DNA from: Cytobacillus depressus
Lineage (GTDB): Bacteria > Bacillota > Bacilli > Bacillales > Cytobacillaceae
NCBI RefSeq assembly: GCF_008923245.1
Contig: NZ_WBOS01000002.1
Coordinates: 248,001 to 312,000 of the forward strand
Reading direction: 5' to 3'
Length of the DNA stretch: 64,000 bases
The translations under genes were made by a program, and so were the position numbers. Positions within the stretch are counted from its first letter, which is position 1. Each line of letters opens with the position of its first letter. Below are positions 9,615-18,906 of the stretch, piece by piece. A model generated the notes under the pieces. The model searched no databases, was not told the origin of the DNA, and saw nothing but the letters and a program-made list of their open reading frames with translations.

Positions 9615-9809
9615 TGGACAAGTTTTTTCGTTAGATTCATTAGTGAAACTTTTCTTCTTTAGGCTAATATCCAAGAATACATGTAGGATTTTACATACTA
9701 TTTATTGGGTACGAAAATATATATAAGATAAATGCGGAGGAAATGAACGGCTACGGTACCCTCATTATCCATATTATTATTCAAATGGCTATTGGTATTA
9801 ATAAAAGGC

Positions 9810-9845
9810 AAAGCTCTACATTTCAGTGTGCAGAGCTTTTTTATT
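9810..9845. terminator. Bidirectional terminator
   Basis: The stem AAAGCTCT/AGAGCTTT has a 14-nt loop and a T-run on the plus strand. It closes the leftward gene at 9841 and any rightward transcript from 9727-9801. Confidence 0.8.
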
Positions 9846-10146
9846 CCTTCCAATCTTTATAAATGACTACTCCACCCGTTAACTCTAATGTATTTCGCTC
9901 TCCTTTATAGAAAAGCTTGCCATCTTCATTCACAATTAAGTTTTCATAAGTGAAAATCTGATTTCCAGTCGGCAAATGAATAATGACTTTTTCGCCGAGA
10001 TCTTTTTTGGGTGCCTCTATTTTAATTAAGCTTTGGGAATAAAAGTATAATACGGTAAGTAAAGCTATACATAGGAAAAAGAGCATAATAAAACGGTAGC
10101 TAATTGCCCTTTTTACTTTAGCCGAATATCTCTCAGACCTTGACAT
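9841..10146 (-). CDS. Single-pass membrane protein of unknown function
   Basis: This 101-residue protein is not one I recognise. It has a short basic N terminus (MSRSERYSAKVKRAISYR), one strong membrane segment (about residues 18-37, FIMLFFLCIALLTVLYFYSQ) and an extracytoplasmic domain of about 60 residues rich in beta-type pattern (KVIIHLPTGNQIFTYENLIV, ELTGGVVIYKDW). I chose the ATG at 10146 because AAGGAGGG lies 12 bases upstream; the longer open frame to 10236 has no ribosome binding site. It diverges from the yuaF promoter region. Confidence 0.6.
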   Translation of the reverse strand: MSRSERYSAKVKRAISYRFIMLFFLCIALLTVLYFYSQSLIKIEAPKKDLGEKVIIHLPTGNQIFTYENLIVNEDGKLFYKGERNTLELTGGVVIYKDWKE

Positions 10147-10290
10147 TGCTTTTGAATGCCCTCCTTGCATAAAAAACACGAATCTTTGAGTATCGTATGC
10201 GTGAAGAAAGCATGTGATGACTGAAAAAGATGACAACTAATCAAAGATAGGAAAAATTCATTAAAATTTTTGTAAAAAAAATATAAAAAT

Positions 10291-10317
10291 TGAAACATTT
10301 ATGTATGTTAATTCGTA
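10291..10317 (+). promoter_or_regulatory. Candidate SigW promoter of yuaF-floT
   Basis: TGAAAC at 10291-10296 and CGTA at 10314-10317 match the SigW -35 and -10 hexamer cores, with a 17-base spacer (16 is usual). It lies 49 bases before the yuaF ATG. The yuaF-floT operon is SigW-dependent in B. subtilis. Confidence 0.75.
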
Positions 10318-10365
10318 GTTAAGCTATAGCAGGTAAAGAAAATTTAAAGGAGGGATAAAAATCTG

Positions 10366-10890
10366 ATGGAGCTATTCGGCATTCCAATTCAAACCGTTTA
10401 TCTGTACACACTTATCATTTCTGGCAGTTTAATTATTTTGTACTTATTTTTCGGAGATATTATCGAAGGAATCTCTGAAGCTACTAGTTTTCTTAATCCT
10501 GTTCTTGTACTTGCCTTTCTTACTTTTTTGTCTGCGATAGGCTATTTACTTGAAACTTTAACTGAAATGAATAGTATCCTCATTATTGTTATTGCCGCAA
10601 TAGTCTCGCTTATTTTAGACGCATTGCTCAATGTCTTTGTTCTTATACCTTTAGCTAATTCTGAAGAATCTCTTGTCTATACGGAAGATTCATTGAAAGG
10701 GAGATTAGGAAATATCCTTATTACAATACCCGAGGATGGATTTGGTGAGGTATTAATTGAGAGTATTAGCGGCAGAATTTCAAAGCCCGCTGCAAGCTTT
10801 GATAATAAAGCAATTGCAGAGGGAACGAAGGTGCTTGTAGTTGATGTAAAAGACGGGGTTCTATATGTGGTGCCACATAATCAATATTAG
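10366..10890 (+). CDS. yuaF: NfeD-family membrane protein YuaF
   Basis: This 174-residue protein has three or four N-terminal membrane helices (to about residue 100) and a C-terminal OB-fold domain (about 110-170, starting LKGRLGNILITIPEDGFGEV). This is the layout of NfeD-like proteins that pair with flotillins. Length equals the recalled B. subtilis YuaF. It is transcribed with floT, 15 bases downstream, from the SigW-type promoter above. Its role is membrane-microdomain organisation and the response to membrane-active stress. Confidence 0.9.
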   Translation: MELFGIPIQTVYLYTLIISGSLIILYLFFGDIIEGISEATSFLNPVLVLAFLTFLSAIGYLLETLTEMNSILIIVIAAIVSLILDALLNVFVLIPLANSEESLVYTEDSLKGRLGNILITIPEDGFGEVLIESISGRISKPAASFDNKAIAEGTKVLVVDVKDGVLYVVPHNQY

Positions 10891-10905
10891 ATAGGAGGAG
10901 AGTTT

Positions 10906-12438
10906 ATGCTCACCACTTGGATTATTATCGGAATTGTTGCTTTTTTATTAATTGCATTATTAGGCGTATTTATCACGAAATACCGCACAGCCGGACCTGA
11001 TGAGGCGTTGATTGTGACGGGAAGCTATTTAGGAAGTAAAAATGTTCATGTTGATGAATCAGGCAATAAAATTAAAATTATTCGCGGTGGAGGTACATTT
11101 GTTCTTCCGGTATTCCAGCAAGCCCAACCATTAAGTTTATTATCTAGTAAGCTAGAAGTTTCTACACCTGAAGTATATACAGAACAGGGTGTTCCTGTCA
11201 TGGCAGATGGGACTGCGATTATTAAAATCGGGGGTTCTATCGGGGAAATAGCGACAGCTGCAGAGCAATTTCTTGGAAAATCGAAGGAAGATCGCGAAAA
11301 TGAAGCAAAAGAAGTACTGGAAGGTCACTTAAGATCCATTCTTGGCTCAATGACTGTGGAAGAGATTTATAAAAATCGTGATAAGTTTTCTCAAGAGGTA
11401 CAAAGAGTTGCTTCACAAGATTTGGCAAAAATGGGGCTAATTATCGTATCATTTACGATAAAGGATGTTCGCGATAAAAACGGCTATTTAGATTCATTAG
11501 GAAAACCAAGAATTGCCCAAGTGAAGCGTGATGCTGATATCGCAACTGCAGAGGCAGAGAAAGAAACACGCATAAAGCGCGCTGAAGCTGATAAAGACGC
11601 ACAAAGGGCAGAGCTTGAAAGAGCAACAGAAATTGCTGAAGCGGAAAAAGAAAATCAAATGAAAATGGCAGATTACCGCAGAGAGCAGGATATTGCAAAA
11701 GCACGTGCAGACCAAGCTTATGATCTTGAAACAGCCCGTGCAAAACAAGAAGTTACTGAACAAGAAATGCAAATTAAAATTATTGAGCGCCAGAAACAAA
11801 TTGAATTAGAAGAAAAAGAAATTCTTAGAAGAGAACGCCAATATGACTCTGAAGTAAAGAAGAAAGCGGATGCGGACCGCTATGCAGTCGAGCAGGCTGC
11901 CGAAGCAAATAAGAAAAGGCAAATGGCTGAAGCTGATGCGAGTAAATATTTGATCGAGTCTCAAGCACGTGCTGATGCTGAGCGTGTACGAGTGGACGGA
12001 TTGGCTAAAGCGGAATCTCAAAGAGCACAAGGGGAGGCTGAAGCTGAAATCATTCGCTTAAAAGGTCTTGCTGAAGCAGAAGCGAAGCGAAAAATCGCGG
12101 AAGCATTTGAGCAATATGGGCAAGCAGCTATTATGGATATGGTTTTAGAAATGCTTCCTGAATATGCGAAGCAAGTGGCAAGTCCGCTTTCTAATATTGA
12201 TAAAATAACTGTTGTTGACACAGGAAGTGACGGAAAAAATGGCGGTGCTAATAAAATCACCGGCTATGCAACAAACTTGATGTCTACAATGCAGGAAAGT
12301 TTAAAAGCTTCTTCTGGAATTGATGTAAAGGAGCTTTTGGAGAACTTCTCTGGTAAAGGAAATATACGTCAAAGCATAAATGAACTTACACATGAATTAA
12401 CAACAAACAAAGATAATCAAGAAGCTGAAAAAGAATAA
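10906..12438 (+). CDS. floT: Flotillin-like protein FloT
   Basis: This 510-residue flotillin has an N-terminal membrane-inserting segment (IIIGIVAFLLIALLGVFI) and an SPFH/band-7 domain (about residues 30-210, with YRTAGPDEALIVTG). A long Ala/Glu/Lys-rich coiled coil follows (about 210-400, repeats such as AEAEKETRIKRAEADK). A C-terminal oligomerisation region includes AIMDMVLEMLPEYAKQVASP. Flotillins organise fluid-membrane microdomains and influence signalling and secretion. An AGGAGG ribosome binding site precedes the ATG. The B. subtilis third gene, yuaI, is absent; a terminator follows instead. Confidence 0.95.
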   Translation: MLTTWIIIGIVAFLLIALLGVFITKYRTAGPDEALIVTGSYLGSKNVHVDESGNKIKIIRGGGTFVLPVFQQAQPLSLLSSKLEVSTPEVYTEQGVPVMADGTAIIKIGGSIGEIATAAEQFLGKSKEDRENEAKEVLEGHLRSILGSMTVEEIYKNRDKFSQEVQRVASQDLAKMGLIIVSFTIKDVRDKNGYLDSLGKPRIAQVKRDADIATAEAEKETRIKRAEADKDAQRAELERATEIAEAEKENQMKMADYRREQDIAKARADQAYDLETARAKQEVTEQEMQIKIIERQKQIELEEKEILRRERQYDSEVKKKADADRYAVEQAAEANKKRQMAEADASKYLIESQARADAERVRVDGLAKAESQRAQGEAEAEIIRLKGLAEAEAKRKIAEAFEQYGQAAIMDMVLEMLPEYAKQVASPLSNIDKITVVDTGSDGKNGGANKITGYATNLMSTMQESLKASSGIDVKELLENFSGKGNIRQSINELTHELTTNKDNQEAEKE

Positions 12439-12454
12439 TACAGACTCGTAAACA

Positions 12455-12488
12455 AGATGCTGATCTTATTGATTAGCATCTTTCTTTT
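12455..12488 (+). terminator. Terminator of yuaF-floT
   Basis: The hairpin GATGCT...AGCATC is followed by TTTCTTTTT, 17 bases after the floT stop codon. Confidence 0.8.
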
Positions 12489-12491
12489 TGT

Positions 12492-12526
12492 TTAGCTCCA
12501 GTACCTTGAGGCGTTGGAGCTTTTTC
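12492..12526. repeat. Short hairpin resembling the end of the dispersed repeat
   Basis: TTTAGCTCCAGTACCTTGAG begins like the TGTCTAGCTCCAGCGCCT terminus of the modular repeat and then folds as AGCTCCA/TGGAGCT with a T-run. It may be a solo end (copy I) or a chance second terminator. Confidence 0.4.
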
Positions 12527-12636
12527 TGTGTTAGGCCTGTACTAGTGAAACTACCCAAAAATTGTGTATTTGTCTATCGCACAAACTTAAGTATTTGAAT
12601 AGGATATATGGAATCAAATAAAGGAGGTATTCGATT

Positions 12637-12750
12637 ATGGGAGATGGCGTTGGATTTGGATGCGGTGGAGGTTTTGCTCTACTTGTCGTATTGTTCATCT
12701 TATTAATTATTATTGGTTGTTCTTGCGGCGGTGGATTTGGCTTTATTTAA
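12637..12750 (+). CDS. YjcZ-family glycine-rich sporulation micropeptide 1
   Basis: This 37-residue protein begins MGDGVGFGCGGG, then has the hallmark hydrophobic block [15 protein letters not shown] and ends CSCGGGFGFI. Short Gly-rich peptides with the core [14 protein letters not shown] form the YjcZ family, found in spore formers and probably in the spore envelope. AAAGGAGG lies nine bases before the ATG. It is followed 36 bases later by a paralogue. It is Cys-rich compared with usual family members. Function is not established. Confidence 0.85.
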   Translation: MGDGVGFGCGGGFALLVVLFILLIIIGCSCGGGFGFI

Positions 12751-12786
12751 TAGTTAAACTACCGAAATCGTAAAGGAGGAGATAGC

Positions 12787-12951
12787 ATGTTTGGTGGATT
12801 TGGCGGTGGCTTCGGCGGTGGCTTCGGCGGTTGCGGTTTTGGCGGCTTCGGCGGATGTGGTTTTGGCGGTAGCTTCGCATTAATCGTAGTCCTATTTATC
12901 TTGTTAATTATTGTCGGTGCATCATGTTTTGGTTTTGGAGGTTGCTGCTAG
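12787..12951 (+). CDS. YjcZ-family glycine-rich sporulation micropeptide 2
   Basis: This 54-residue paralogue of the preceding gene has an N-terminal Gly/Phe repeat region ([18 protein letters not shown] and further GGF units), then [18 protein letters not shown] and the tail FGFGGCC. AAAGGAGG precedes the ATG. The Gly/Phe region is built from near-repeats of GGTGGCTTCGGC, so copy number could change by slippage. A terminator follows directly, so the two micropeptide genes probably form one small operon. Confidence 0.85.
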   Translation: MFGGFGGGFGGGFGGCGFGGFGGCGFGGSFALIVVLFILLIIVGASCFGFGGCC

Positions 12952-12960
12952 TTAGTGAAG

Positions 12961-12988
12961 GCAAGAGAGCATACCTCTCTTGCTTTTT
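12961..12988 (+). terminator. Terminator of the micropeptide pair
   Basis: A perfect 9-bp stem GCAAGAGAG/CTCTCTTGC is followed by TTTTTGC. Confidence 0.9.
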
Positions 12989-13059
12989 GCTGAGCTTTAG
13001 GAATAATAGCACTTTTTAAAAACAGGCCCATTTTAAAAACAGGGCCCGTCTTTTGTTAC

Positions 13060-16000
13060 TTAATTTTCTACACTTTCGCTTTCTACCTCACTAGCTTCTT
13101 CTTCAAGATTATTTTTTCCTTTGTTGCCTTTTCCATTGTTATCTTTATCTTTTTTCTTTTTTTCATTAATATATAGCTTGCCAGCAGCAATTTTACGAGA
13201 CTCATTGCCATAGCCATCAGTTACTTGCACTTCTATTTCAGCGCCAGGTGCTTTTACATTAGAAGTGGCTGTATAATAACCGACATAATGTCCTGGTGAA
13301 GTTTCCATCATTGGAAGTGAATTAGCATCAGCAAGCTGCCCGCCAGTGTTTGTTAATGGCATTCTAATTGCAAAAGTTGCTTTTAGGCCAGGTTCGCTGT
13401 CAAATTCAATTTTTACGGATTCGCCCTTCTTCAATTCCTTATCCTCTGTTGGAAGAAGATTTTCGATTACTGGTGCTGTATATTTTGCATTAACGGTAAT
13501 TGACTTCTCAGTAATATTTCCAGCCTTATCTTGTGCGATAACTGTGATTAGGTTTTCACCTTCATTCAGAAGAATACGAAGTGAGTATTTGCCACCAGTA
13601 ATATTTGCATTTTGTCCATTAACCTTGACAGAGTCAAGATTTTCATCCGCAACTGTTCCTTCAACTGTTACGGTTTCTTTGTTTGTTTTTGATTTATCCA
13701 CAGGAGCTATAATAGATAGTTCTGGGTTCGTTTTATCGAAGATGATTTTTACAGGGCTCGAAGCATCAGTGGATCCTAGAGCTGTTGTTACCTTGGCAGT
13801 CAATATATTTTCTCCTTCTGTCAATGCAACGTTGGCAGAGAATTTTCCAGTGTCGGTTGCTTCAGCGGTTGCAACTTCTTCACCATTATTGAAAATAGTG
13901 ACCGTAGTAGATGGGGCTGTTGTACCTTCTACCGTTACTGTTCCTTCATTTGTAAATGTACCTTCTGCTGGTGTCGTTATCACAGGCGCAGTGACCTCAT
14001 AATTAACAGTGGAACGGATCATATAGTTCCCTTCATCTTTAGGTGAAGGTGTCCAAGCTCCTCCAACTAGCTGCCAGCTTCGGTTCGCATTTGGTCCATT
14101 TTCATCTGTAGCTAAGCCAGGAGCATTTGGATTCGGAGCAGTTTGAATGTACACCATGTAGAAATCGCCGTTTACCATAATGCCATGCTCACTTAAGTCA
14201 ACATGTGTCCATTCACCATTTCTTAGGGCAGTGGCATCAAATGGTCCTGCTAATTTTTTACCCGGAGCTCCGTCTTTTCCGCTTGCATCGTATACTTCAA
14301 CTTTGAAAGCAGTACCGCCTGGGACTGGCCATTCTGTATCCCAGAATCGGAATAATCCGCCTGTTACCATTGCATTTTTATGGCCAGCAGCAAGGGACAT
14401 TTTTACAGCCCATCCATTGCCGGCATCGTAGAATACGCGGGCATTTTCCGCTGTGCCATCATCATACCCAATTTCGCCTGGGAAACCGATGAAAGGCTTT
14501 AACTGTATATTTTTTTCTAAAGGAGTATCACTAATGCTGATAGCAATATCTTGGCTATAGTATGAAGGTGCCATCACCTTTAAAGTGTACTTTCCTTCAT
14601 AAGCTGTAATTGAATATTGACCGTTTGCATTTGTTTCTACAGGCTGAACGGCAGCATCCTCTACTAAAAGAAGTGTAGCGTTTGCTACAGGCTTACCAGT
14701 TGCCATATTTGTTACAGTACCAGAAACTGTACCTTGCGGGATTGGCTCTAATACAAAATTAGCTGTCACTTCACGGTCTACCGGAATATGAACACTCTGT
14801 GCCTGTGAACGATATCCGTAAGCCTCTGCTTGCACAGTGAAGTCTCCAGAAGCATGTGTAAATTCATATGTGCCATCAGATGGTTTTGTAAAAACGGATC
14901 GGCCTGATTCTAAAATACTTACTTCAGCGGTTAAAGGAAGGAGAGCAGGGACAGGCTTTGTTTGTGTGCCCTTATCTTTTTCCACTTTATCTTTAACAGG
15001 TATAATTTTATTTGGATCGACCTTTTCTTCCTTTAGAGCGGGAGTGGAGTCATCTGTAGCTTCAGATGGATTTGTAATGCCATTCTGATTTTTAATAGCA
15101 GACTGAAGTGCTGTGTTTGATAGCCTTACATCATCAATGTACCAGCCAGGTCTTTGGACAGAAGCATCCGTTGTTACATTGAAGCCTATATAGATTCTTT
15201 GGCCGGAAAATTCGCTTAAATCTACTTCACCATCAATCCAGGCAGAAGTAATATCAGTGATGCGAAGCTTTTGTGTCCAGTTCACCATGTCAGTTGAGAC
15301 TAAAACATGGCCAAAATCCCAGTTCCTTTCAAGGTTATACCATTGCTTGAACTGTAAGTATGCATTTCCTTCTGGGAGATCAATTGGCGGCATTACTAAT
15401 GTCATATTGGCACTATTATCGTAATTTCCTGCAAGATTGGTAGCGTAAACCTTTTCTCCTGATGCAGCTTTGCCAGGTCCGGAGGTCGGCACTCCCCATT
15501 GCCAGCTATTCTTTACACCGAATGATGTCCAGCCAATCGGCTCGGATTCAAAATCCTGTGAATAGCCTATGGTAATGCCAGGCTTAACAGTAACTACGAA
15601 GTTATCTGTTATCACTTCATTTCCTCCAAAGTCATTGACCTTCCATTTATATGTGATGGATGGTACAGAAATCTCGTCTCCAGGTATCTTTACCTTGTAA
15701 ACTCCATCTTTATAGTTTCCAGCTATTCTTTCCCCTTGAATAGAAGCCCAGCTACCGTCCGATTTTAAAAATTCAAGTTCAACGTTTAATACACTAACAT
15801 TATCGGTTGCTCTTAATTCTAAGGAAAGATCCATTCCGGCGTATGTTTCTTGCGGAGCTTGGTGTGTCACTTCAGGTGCTTCACTATCGTTGCCTTCCTT
15901 AGCCACTTGCCCTTTTATTTTTCCTAGGCCGGAAATGACTGATGATACGGCATCATAAGCATTGACAAGACCATGCCCAAAGCCGTTATTTGGTGAATCT

Positions 16001-17490
16001 GGATACGCTCCATTCGTTAATGGGGTAGCAGATTGAATTAGTATTTCCTCAATATCCTCGACAGATAGGCTTGAATTGACTTGACGAAGCATGGCCGCAA
16101 CTGCAGAAACATGCGGTCCCGCCATAGACGTTCCATTCCAACCGCCTTCATAGCCGCTTCCTGGAACGGAAGAACGAATATTTACACCTGGTGCAGAAAT
16201 GTTAGGCTTAATTTCTCCATATGGTGATGGTCCTTGAAGGGAGAAGCTGCCTAATCCATTGTTAATGTCAGTTGCTCCTGTAGCAAAGGATTCGGGATAG
16301 TTCGCAGGATTAGCGATGGATCTTGGTCCCCCTGGATTCCCTAATGTTGTATTTCCTGCAGAGAATTCTGGGAAAATCTCGGCTGCACGCCAGGCTTGCA
16401 CCATTGGGCGATACCACTCATCAAGACCTGGACCGCCGCCCCACGAGTTATTTACAACGTCAGGAGCTTTATCAGGATGTGGATTTCCCGAAGCGTCCTT
16501 CGGTGCTAATATCCACTCCCCTGCAGCAATGAGATTTCTATCTGAACCGCCAGCCGCCGTAAATGCTTTAACAGCAATCCATTTGGCACCAGGCGCTACT
16601 CCTATTTTGTTGGCTCCGTTAGGTTCAGAACCGACCATTGTGCCAGTTACGTGAGTACCATGGCCAATATCATCATATGGTGCGGATCGTCCAGCTGTTG
16701 CATCAAACCAGTTAAATTCATGTGTTGGAGTATTAGAACTGGCTGGATTATAGCCGCGATATTGTTCCTTTAGTGCAGGATGATCCCATTGCACACCGGT
16801 ATCAATGGATGCAACTACTGTACCGGACCCATCAATTCCCATTTCCCATACAGCTGGTGCGCCCACTCTCTCAATATTCCATTCTATTGAATTCGTTTCT
16901 GCTTTAGGTTCTGTTTCTAACTGAGGGGAAGGGGGTTCGGCAACTTTTTCTGGAATATGAAGCTGTCTAATTTCATTAGGGAGAATTTTATCTACTTCAG
17001 GGAATGCTGCGATTTGTTCCATGACTTCCTTTGTAGCAGTAGCAGCTATGGCATTGACGATATAGAAGGATTCAACATCTGTTGCATTTCCTGCATTTTC
17101 CTGCTTTTTGAGAAATTCTATAACAGGACCTTGCGTTTCAACAGCAGTAGATCGTAAGGAGGAAAGGACGGCAGATCGTTTCATGTATTTTACTTTAGCA
17201 GGAGAATCTTTACTTAAAGCATTTTTCTCTGCATTTTTTGCTGCTAATGCAGTGTCAGCTTGTTCCTTGAACTTAATTAAAAACGTGACTTGTTCTTGAT
17301 TGGCAAATTGTTCTTGTAATTTGCTGCTAATTTTACTTTTTGTAGCCTCTGGAGATGTTTTCTTTAATGAAGTATGCGGAGAACCATTTGTTTCCGCCTG
17401 CCCCATTTTCGGGTACATAAGTGGAAAGATCAAAAAAGCAATGCAAATAATACTCAGCCAACGGAATCGGGTAATTCTTTTTTTCTTCAA
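13060..17490 (-). CDS. bpr: Bacillopeptidase F-like secreted subtilisin-family protease
   Basis: This 1476-residue exported serine protease has a signal peptide (about 1-32, ending MGQAE) and an I9-type propeptide (to about 190). The S8 catalytic domain has Asp near 230 (ASIDTGVQWDHP), His near 277 (GHGTHVTGTMVGSEPNG) and Ser near 455 (GTSMAGPHVSAVAAML). A MAM/immune-inhibitor-type domain (about 640-790), carboxypeptidase-regulatory-like repeats (about 850-1000) and Ig-like stress repeats (about 1160-1340) follow. The match to recalled B. subtilis Bpr runs nearly end to end. The start is TTG at 17490, six bases after GGAGGG. The C terminus carries an extra charged tail (KKKKDKDNNGKGNKGKNN then acidic) that I do not recall in Bpr; no LPXTG anchor is present. 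Confidence 0.95.
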   Translation of the reverse strand: MKKKRITRFRWLSIICIAFLIFPLMYPKMGQAETNGSPHTSLKKTSPEATKSKISSKLQEQFANQEQVTFLIKFKEQADTALAAKNAEKNALSKDSPAKVKYMKRSAVLSSLRSTAVETQGPVIEFLKKQENAGNATDVESFYIVNAIAATATKEVMEQIAAFPEVDKILPNEIRQLHIPEKVAEPPSPQLETEPKAETNSIEWNIERVGAPAVWEMGIDGSGTVVASIDTGVQWDHPALKEQYRGYNPASSNTPTHEFNWFDATAGRSAPYDDIGHGTHVTGTMVGSEPNGANKIGVAPGAKWIAVKAFTAAGGSDRNLIAAGEWILAPKDASGNPHPDKAPDVVNNSWGGGPGLDEWYRPMVQAWRAAEIFPEFSAGNTTLGNPGGPRSIANPANYPESFATGATDINNGLGSFSLQGPSPYGEIKPNISAPGVNIRSSVPGSGYEGGWNGTSMAGPHVSAVAAMLRQVNSSLSVEDIEEILIQSATPLTNGAYPDSPNNGFGHGLVNAYDAVSSVISGLGKIKGQVAKEGNDSEAPEVTHQAPQETYAGMDLSLELRATDNVSVLNVELEFLKSDGSWASIQGERIAGNYKDGVYKVKIPGDEISVPSITYKWKVNDFGGNEVITDNFVVTVKPGITIGYSQDFESEPIGWTSFGVKNSWQWGVPTSGPGKAASGEKVYATNLAGNYDNSANMTLVMPPIDLPEGNAYLQFKQWYNLERNWDFGHVLVSTDMVNWTQKLRITDITSAWIDGEVDLSEFSGQRIYIGFNVTTDASVQRPGWYIDDVRLSNTALQSAIKNQNGITNPSEATDDSTPALKEEKVDPNKIIPVKDKVEKDKGTQTKPVPALLPLTAEVSILESGRSVFTKPSDGTYEFTHASGDFTVQAEAYGYRSQAQSVHIPVDREVTANFVLEPIPQGTVSGTVTNMATGKPVANATLLLVEDAAVQPVETNANGQYSITAYEGKYTLKVMAPSYYSQDIAISISDTPLEKNIQLKPFIGFPGEIGYDDGTAENARVFYDAGNGWAVKMSLAAGHKNAMVTGGLFRFWDTEWPVPGGTAFKVEVYDASGKDGAPGKKLAGPFDATALRNGEWTHVDLSEHGIMVNGDFYMVYIQTAPNPNAPGLATDENGPNANRSWQLVGGAWTPSPKDEGNYMIRSTVNYEVTAPVITTPAEGTFTNEGTVTVEGTTAPSTTVTIFNNGEEVATAEATDTGKFSANVALTEGENILTAKVTTALGSTDASSPVKIIFDKTNPELSIIAPVDKSKTNKETVTVEGTVADENLDSVKVNGQNANITGGKYSLRILLNEGENLITVIAQDKAGNITEKSITVNAKYTAPVIENLLPTEDKELKKGESVKIEFDSEPGLKATFAIRMPLTNTGGQLADANSLPMMETSPGHYVGYYTATSNVKAPGAEIEVQVTDGYGNESRKIAAGKLYINEKKKKDKDNNGKGNKGKNNLEEEASEVESESVEN

Positions 17491-18202
17491 AATATTCCCT
17501 CCTTGTAGTGGTAAATAAATGCGCTAGCTGATTCTAAATGAAAATAATCACCTCCAAAAATGGGCCAAAAGGAAAACCCCTTGTTAAAGAAACTTTAGCT
17601 AATGAAAATAAAAAATGATGTCGAATAATCAGGGAGGAACAGGGCGTTAGATAAAAATGAGAGGAAGGGATTAGAGGAAGTTAACTTAACAAGATAGAAG
17701 GTACCAATAAATCCTCGGTCTATTGGACTAGAAGTAAGATGATTTACATAGAAAAAAGACATTTTAAAGATGAATTTGGAAAAAATAAGAAGAAAGAAGG
17801 TGCGGTCGGATTAACCGAATGGTCCTATAGTGAAAAAGGAAGGGTTTTTTAGATGTTGAGACTATTATCACGCTGGTGATTTACTAGAAGAAAAATTGAC
17901 TAAAAATAGTGAATTAATCATGTGTGATAAATGATATTTTTTTCATTATTTAAGGCTTTGAAAAAACAACTGCCATAAAGTACTAGTAATTATGAAATCA
18001 TTCTTTTTTCCTTTTTAATAGTAATAATGCGGGAGGAAAGATATATGTTTCAATAAACTTAATTTTCCTGCTTATCCCATACATTCCATGGAAAATATTA
18101 AGGTGTGGTGAATATAAACAATCCATGTTACGGTAGTATATGTTGATTGTGCACAATAGATTATTCAAATTAAACAATGGTTTTTAGAAAGATGGAGGAG
18201 AT
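17491..18202. other. 712-base intergenic region between divergent bpr and the LysM hydrolase gene
   Basis: I see no coding region, RNA gene or repeat here; only frames of under 20 codons occur. It is AT-rich and should hold the bpr promoter, possibly with DegU/ScoC-type control sites as in B. subtilis, and the promoter of the gene at 18203. I could not place either with confidence. Confidence 0.5.
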
Positions 18203-18808
18203 ATGATGAAGAAATTTGCAGTAGCAATGCTAGCAGGACTCATGATGCTCTCATTCCAATTTACTCAATCAAAGAATAAACGTGTTTATGCTGAAACATT
18301 AGATCAGGTTGAGATATATACTGTTCAAAAAGGAGATACCCTTTTTGATATTGGTTTGAAAAAGGGAGTATCAGAGCTTGAGTTAAGAAATATTAATCAT
18401 ATAAAGTCAAATAAACCTCATTCAGGTCAAAAGCTTATTTTACCAAAGACGATCTCTAAGGCTGAAAAGGAATTGCTCGCACGGCTCGTACATGCCGAAG
18501 CAAAAGGTGAGCCTTATAAAGGTAAGGTAGCGGTCGCATTAGTTGTCTTAAATCGAGTGGAAGATCATCGATTCCCAGATAATATTAAAGATGTGATCTA
18601 CCAAAAAAGACAGTTCCAGCCTGTTGATAATGGCTCAATAAATGATGCAGCTGATCATGATTCGAAAAAAGCTGTAATGGAAGCTTTAGCACTTGAGGGC
18701 CAAGATAATGACTCAGTTTATTTCTTTAATCCCGATAAAACTAATAGTAAATGGTTAAGAAGCAGAACAGTTACAACTGTGATTGGTAATCACCGTTTTG
18801 CAAAATAA
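18203..18808 (+). CDS. LysM plus SleB-type cell wall hydrolase
   Basis: This 201-residue exported protein has a signal peptide (1 to about 31, LAGLMMLSFQF...VYAE), one LysM peptidoglycan-binding domain (about 38-83, YTVQKGDTLFDIGLKKGVS) and a C-terminal Hydrolase_2 (SleB/CwlJ) domain. The last begins LLARLVHAEAKGEPYKGKVA, where Glu is the likely catalytic residue, and includes RQFQPVDNGS. This architecture matches B. subtilis YkvT and relatives of the spore cortex-lytic enzymes. It may act on cortex or cell wall peptidoglycan. GGAGGAG precedes ATGATG. Confidence 0.85.
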   Translation: MMKKFAVAMLAGLMMLSFQFTQSKNKRVYAETLDQVEIYTVQKGDTLFDIGLKKGVSELELRNINHIKSNKPHSGQKLILPKTISKAEKELLARLVHAEAKGEPYKGKVAVALVVLNRVEDHRFPDNIKDVIYQKRQFQPVDNGSINDAADHDSKKAVMEALALEGQDNDSVYFFNPDKTNSKWLRSRTVTTVIGNHRFAK

Positions 18809-18906
18809 TATTTGCATTATGGGCGCATTTAATTTAAGCTTTTTATAAACACCCAGTATTTATAGAGGGTGAAATTCTCTATCTCAATAGAGAAGGGGTG
18901 GAAGTC

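Noticed and set aside
17491..18202. A hidden small gene or RNA in the long gap upstream of bpr
   Set aside because: No frame over 20 codons with a ribosome binding site and no convincing hairpin-terminator was found.
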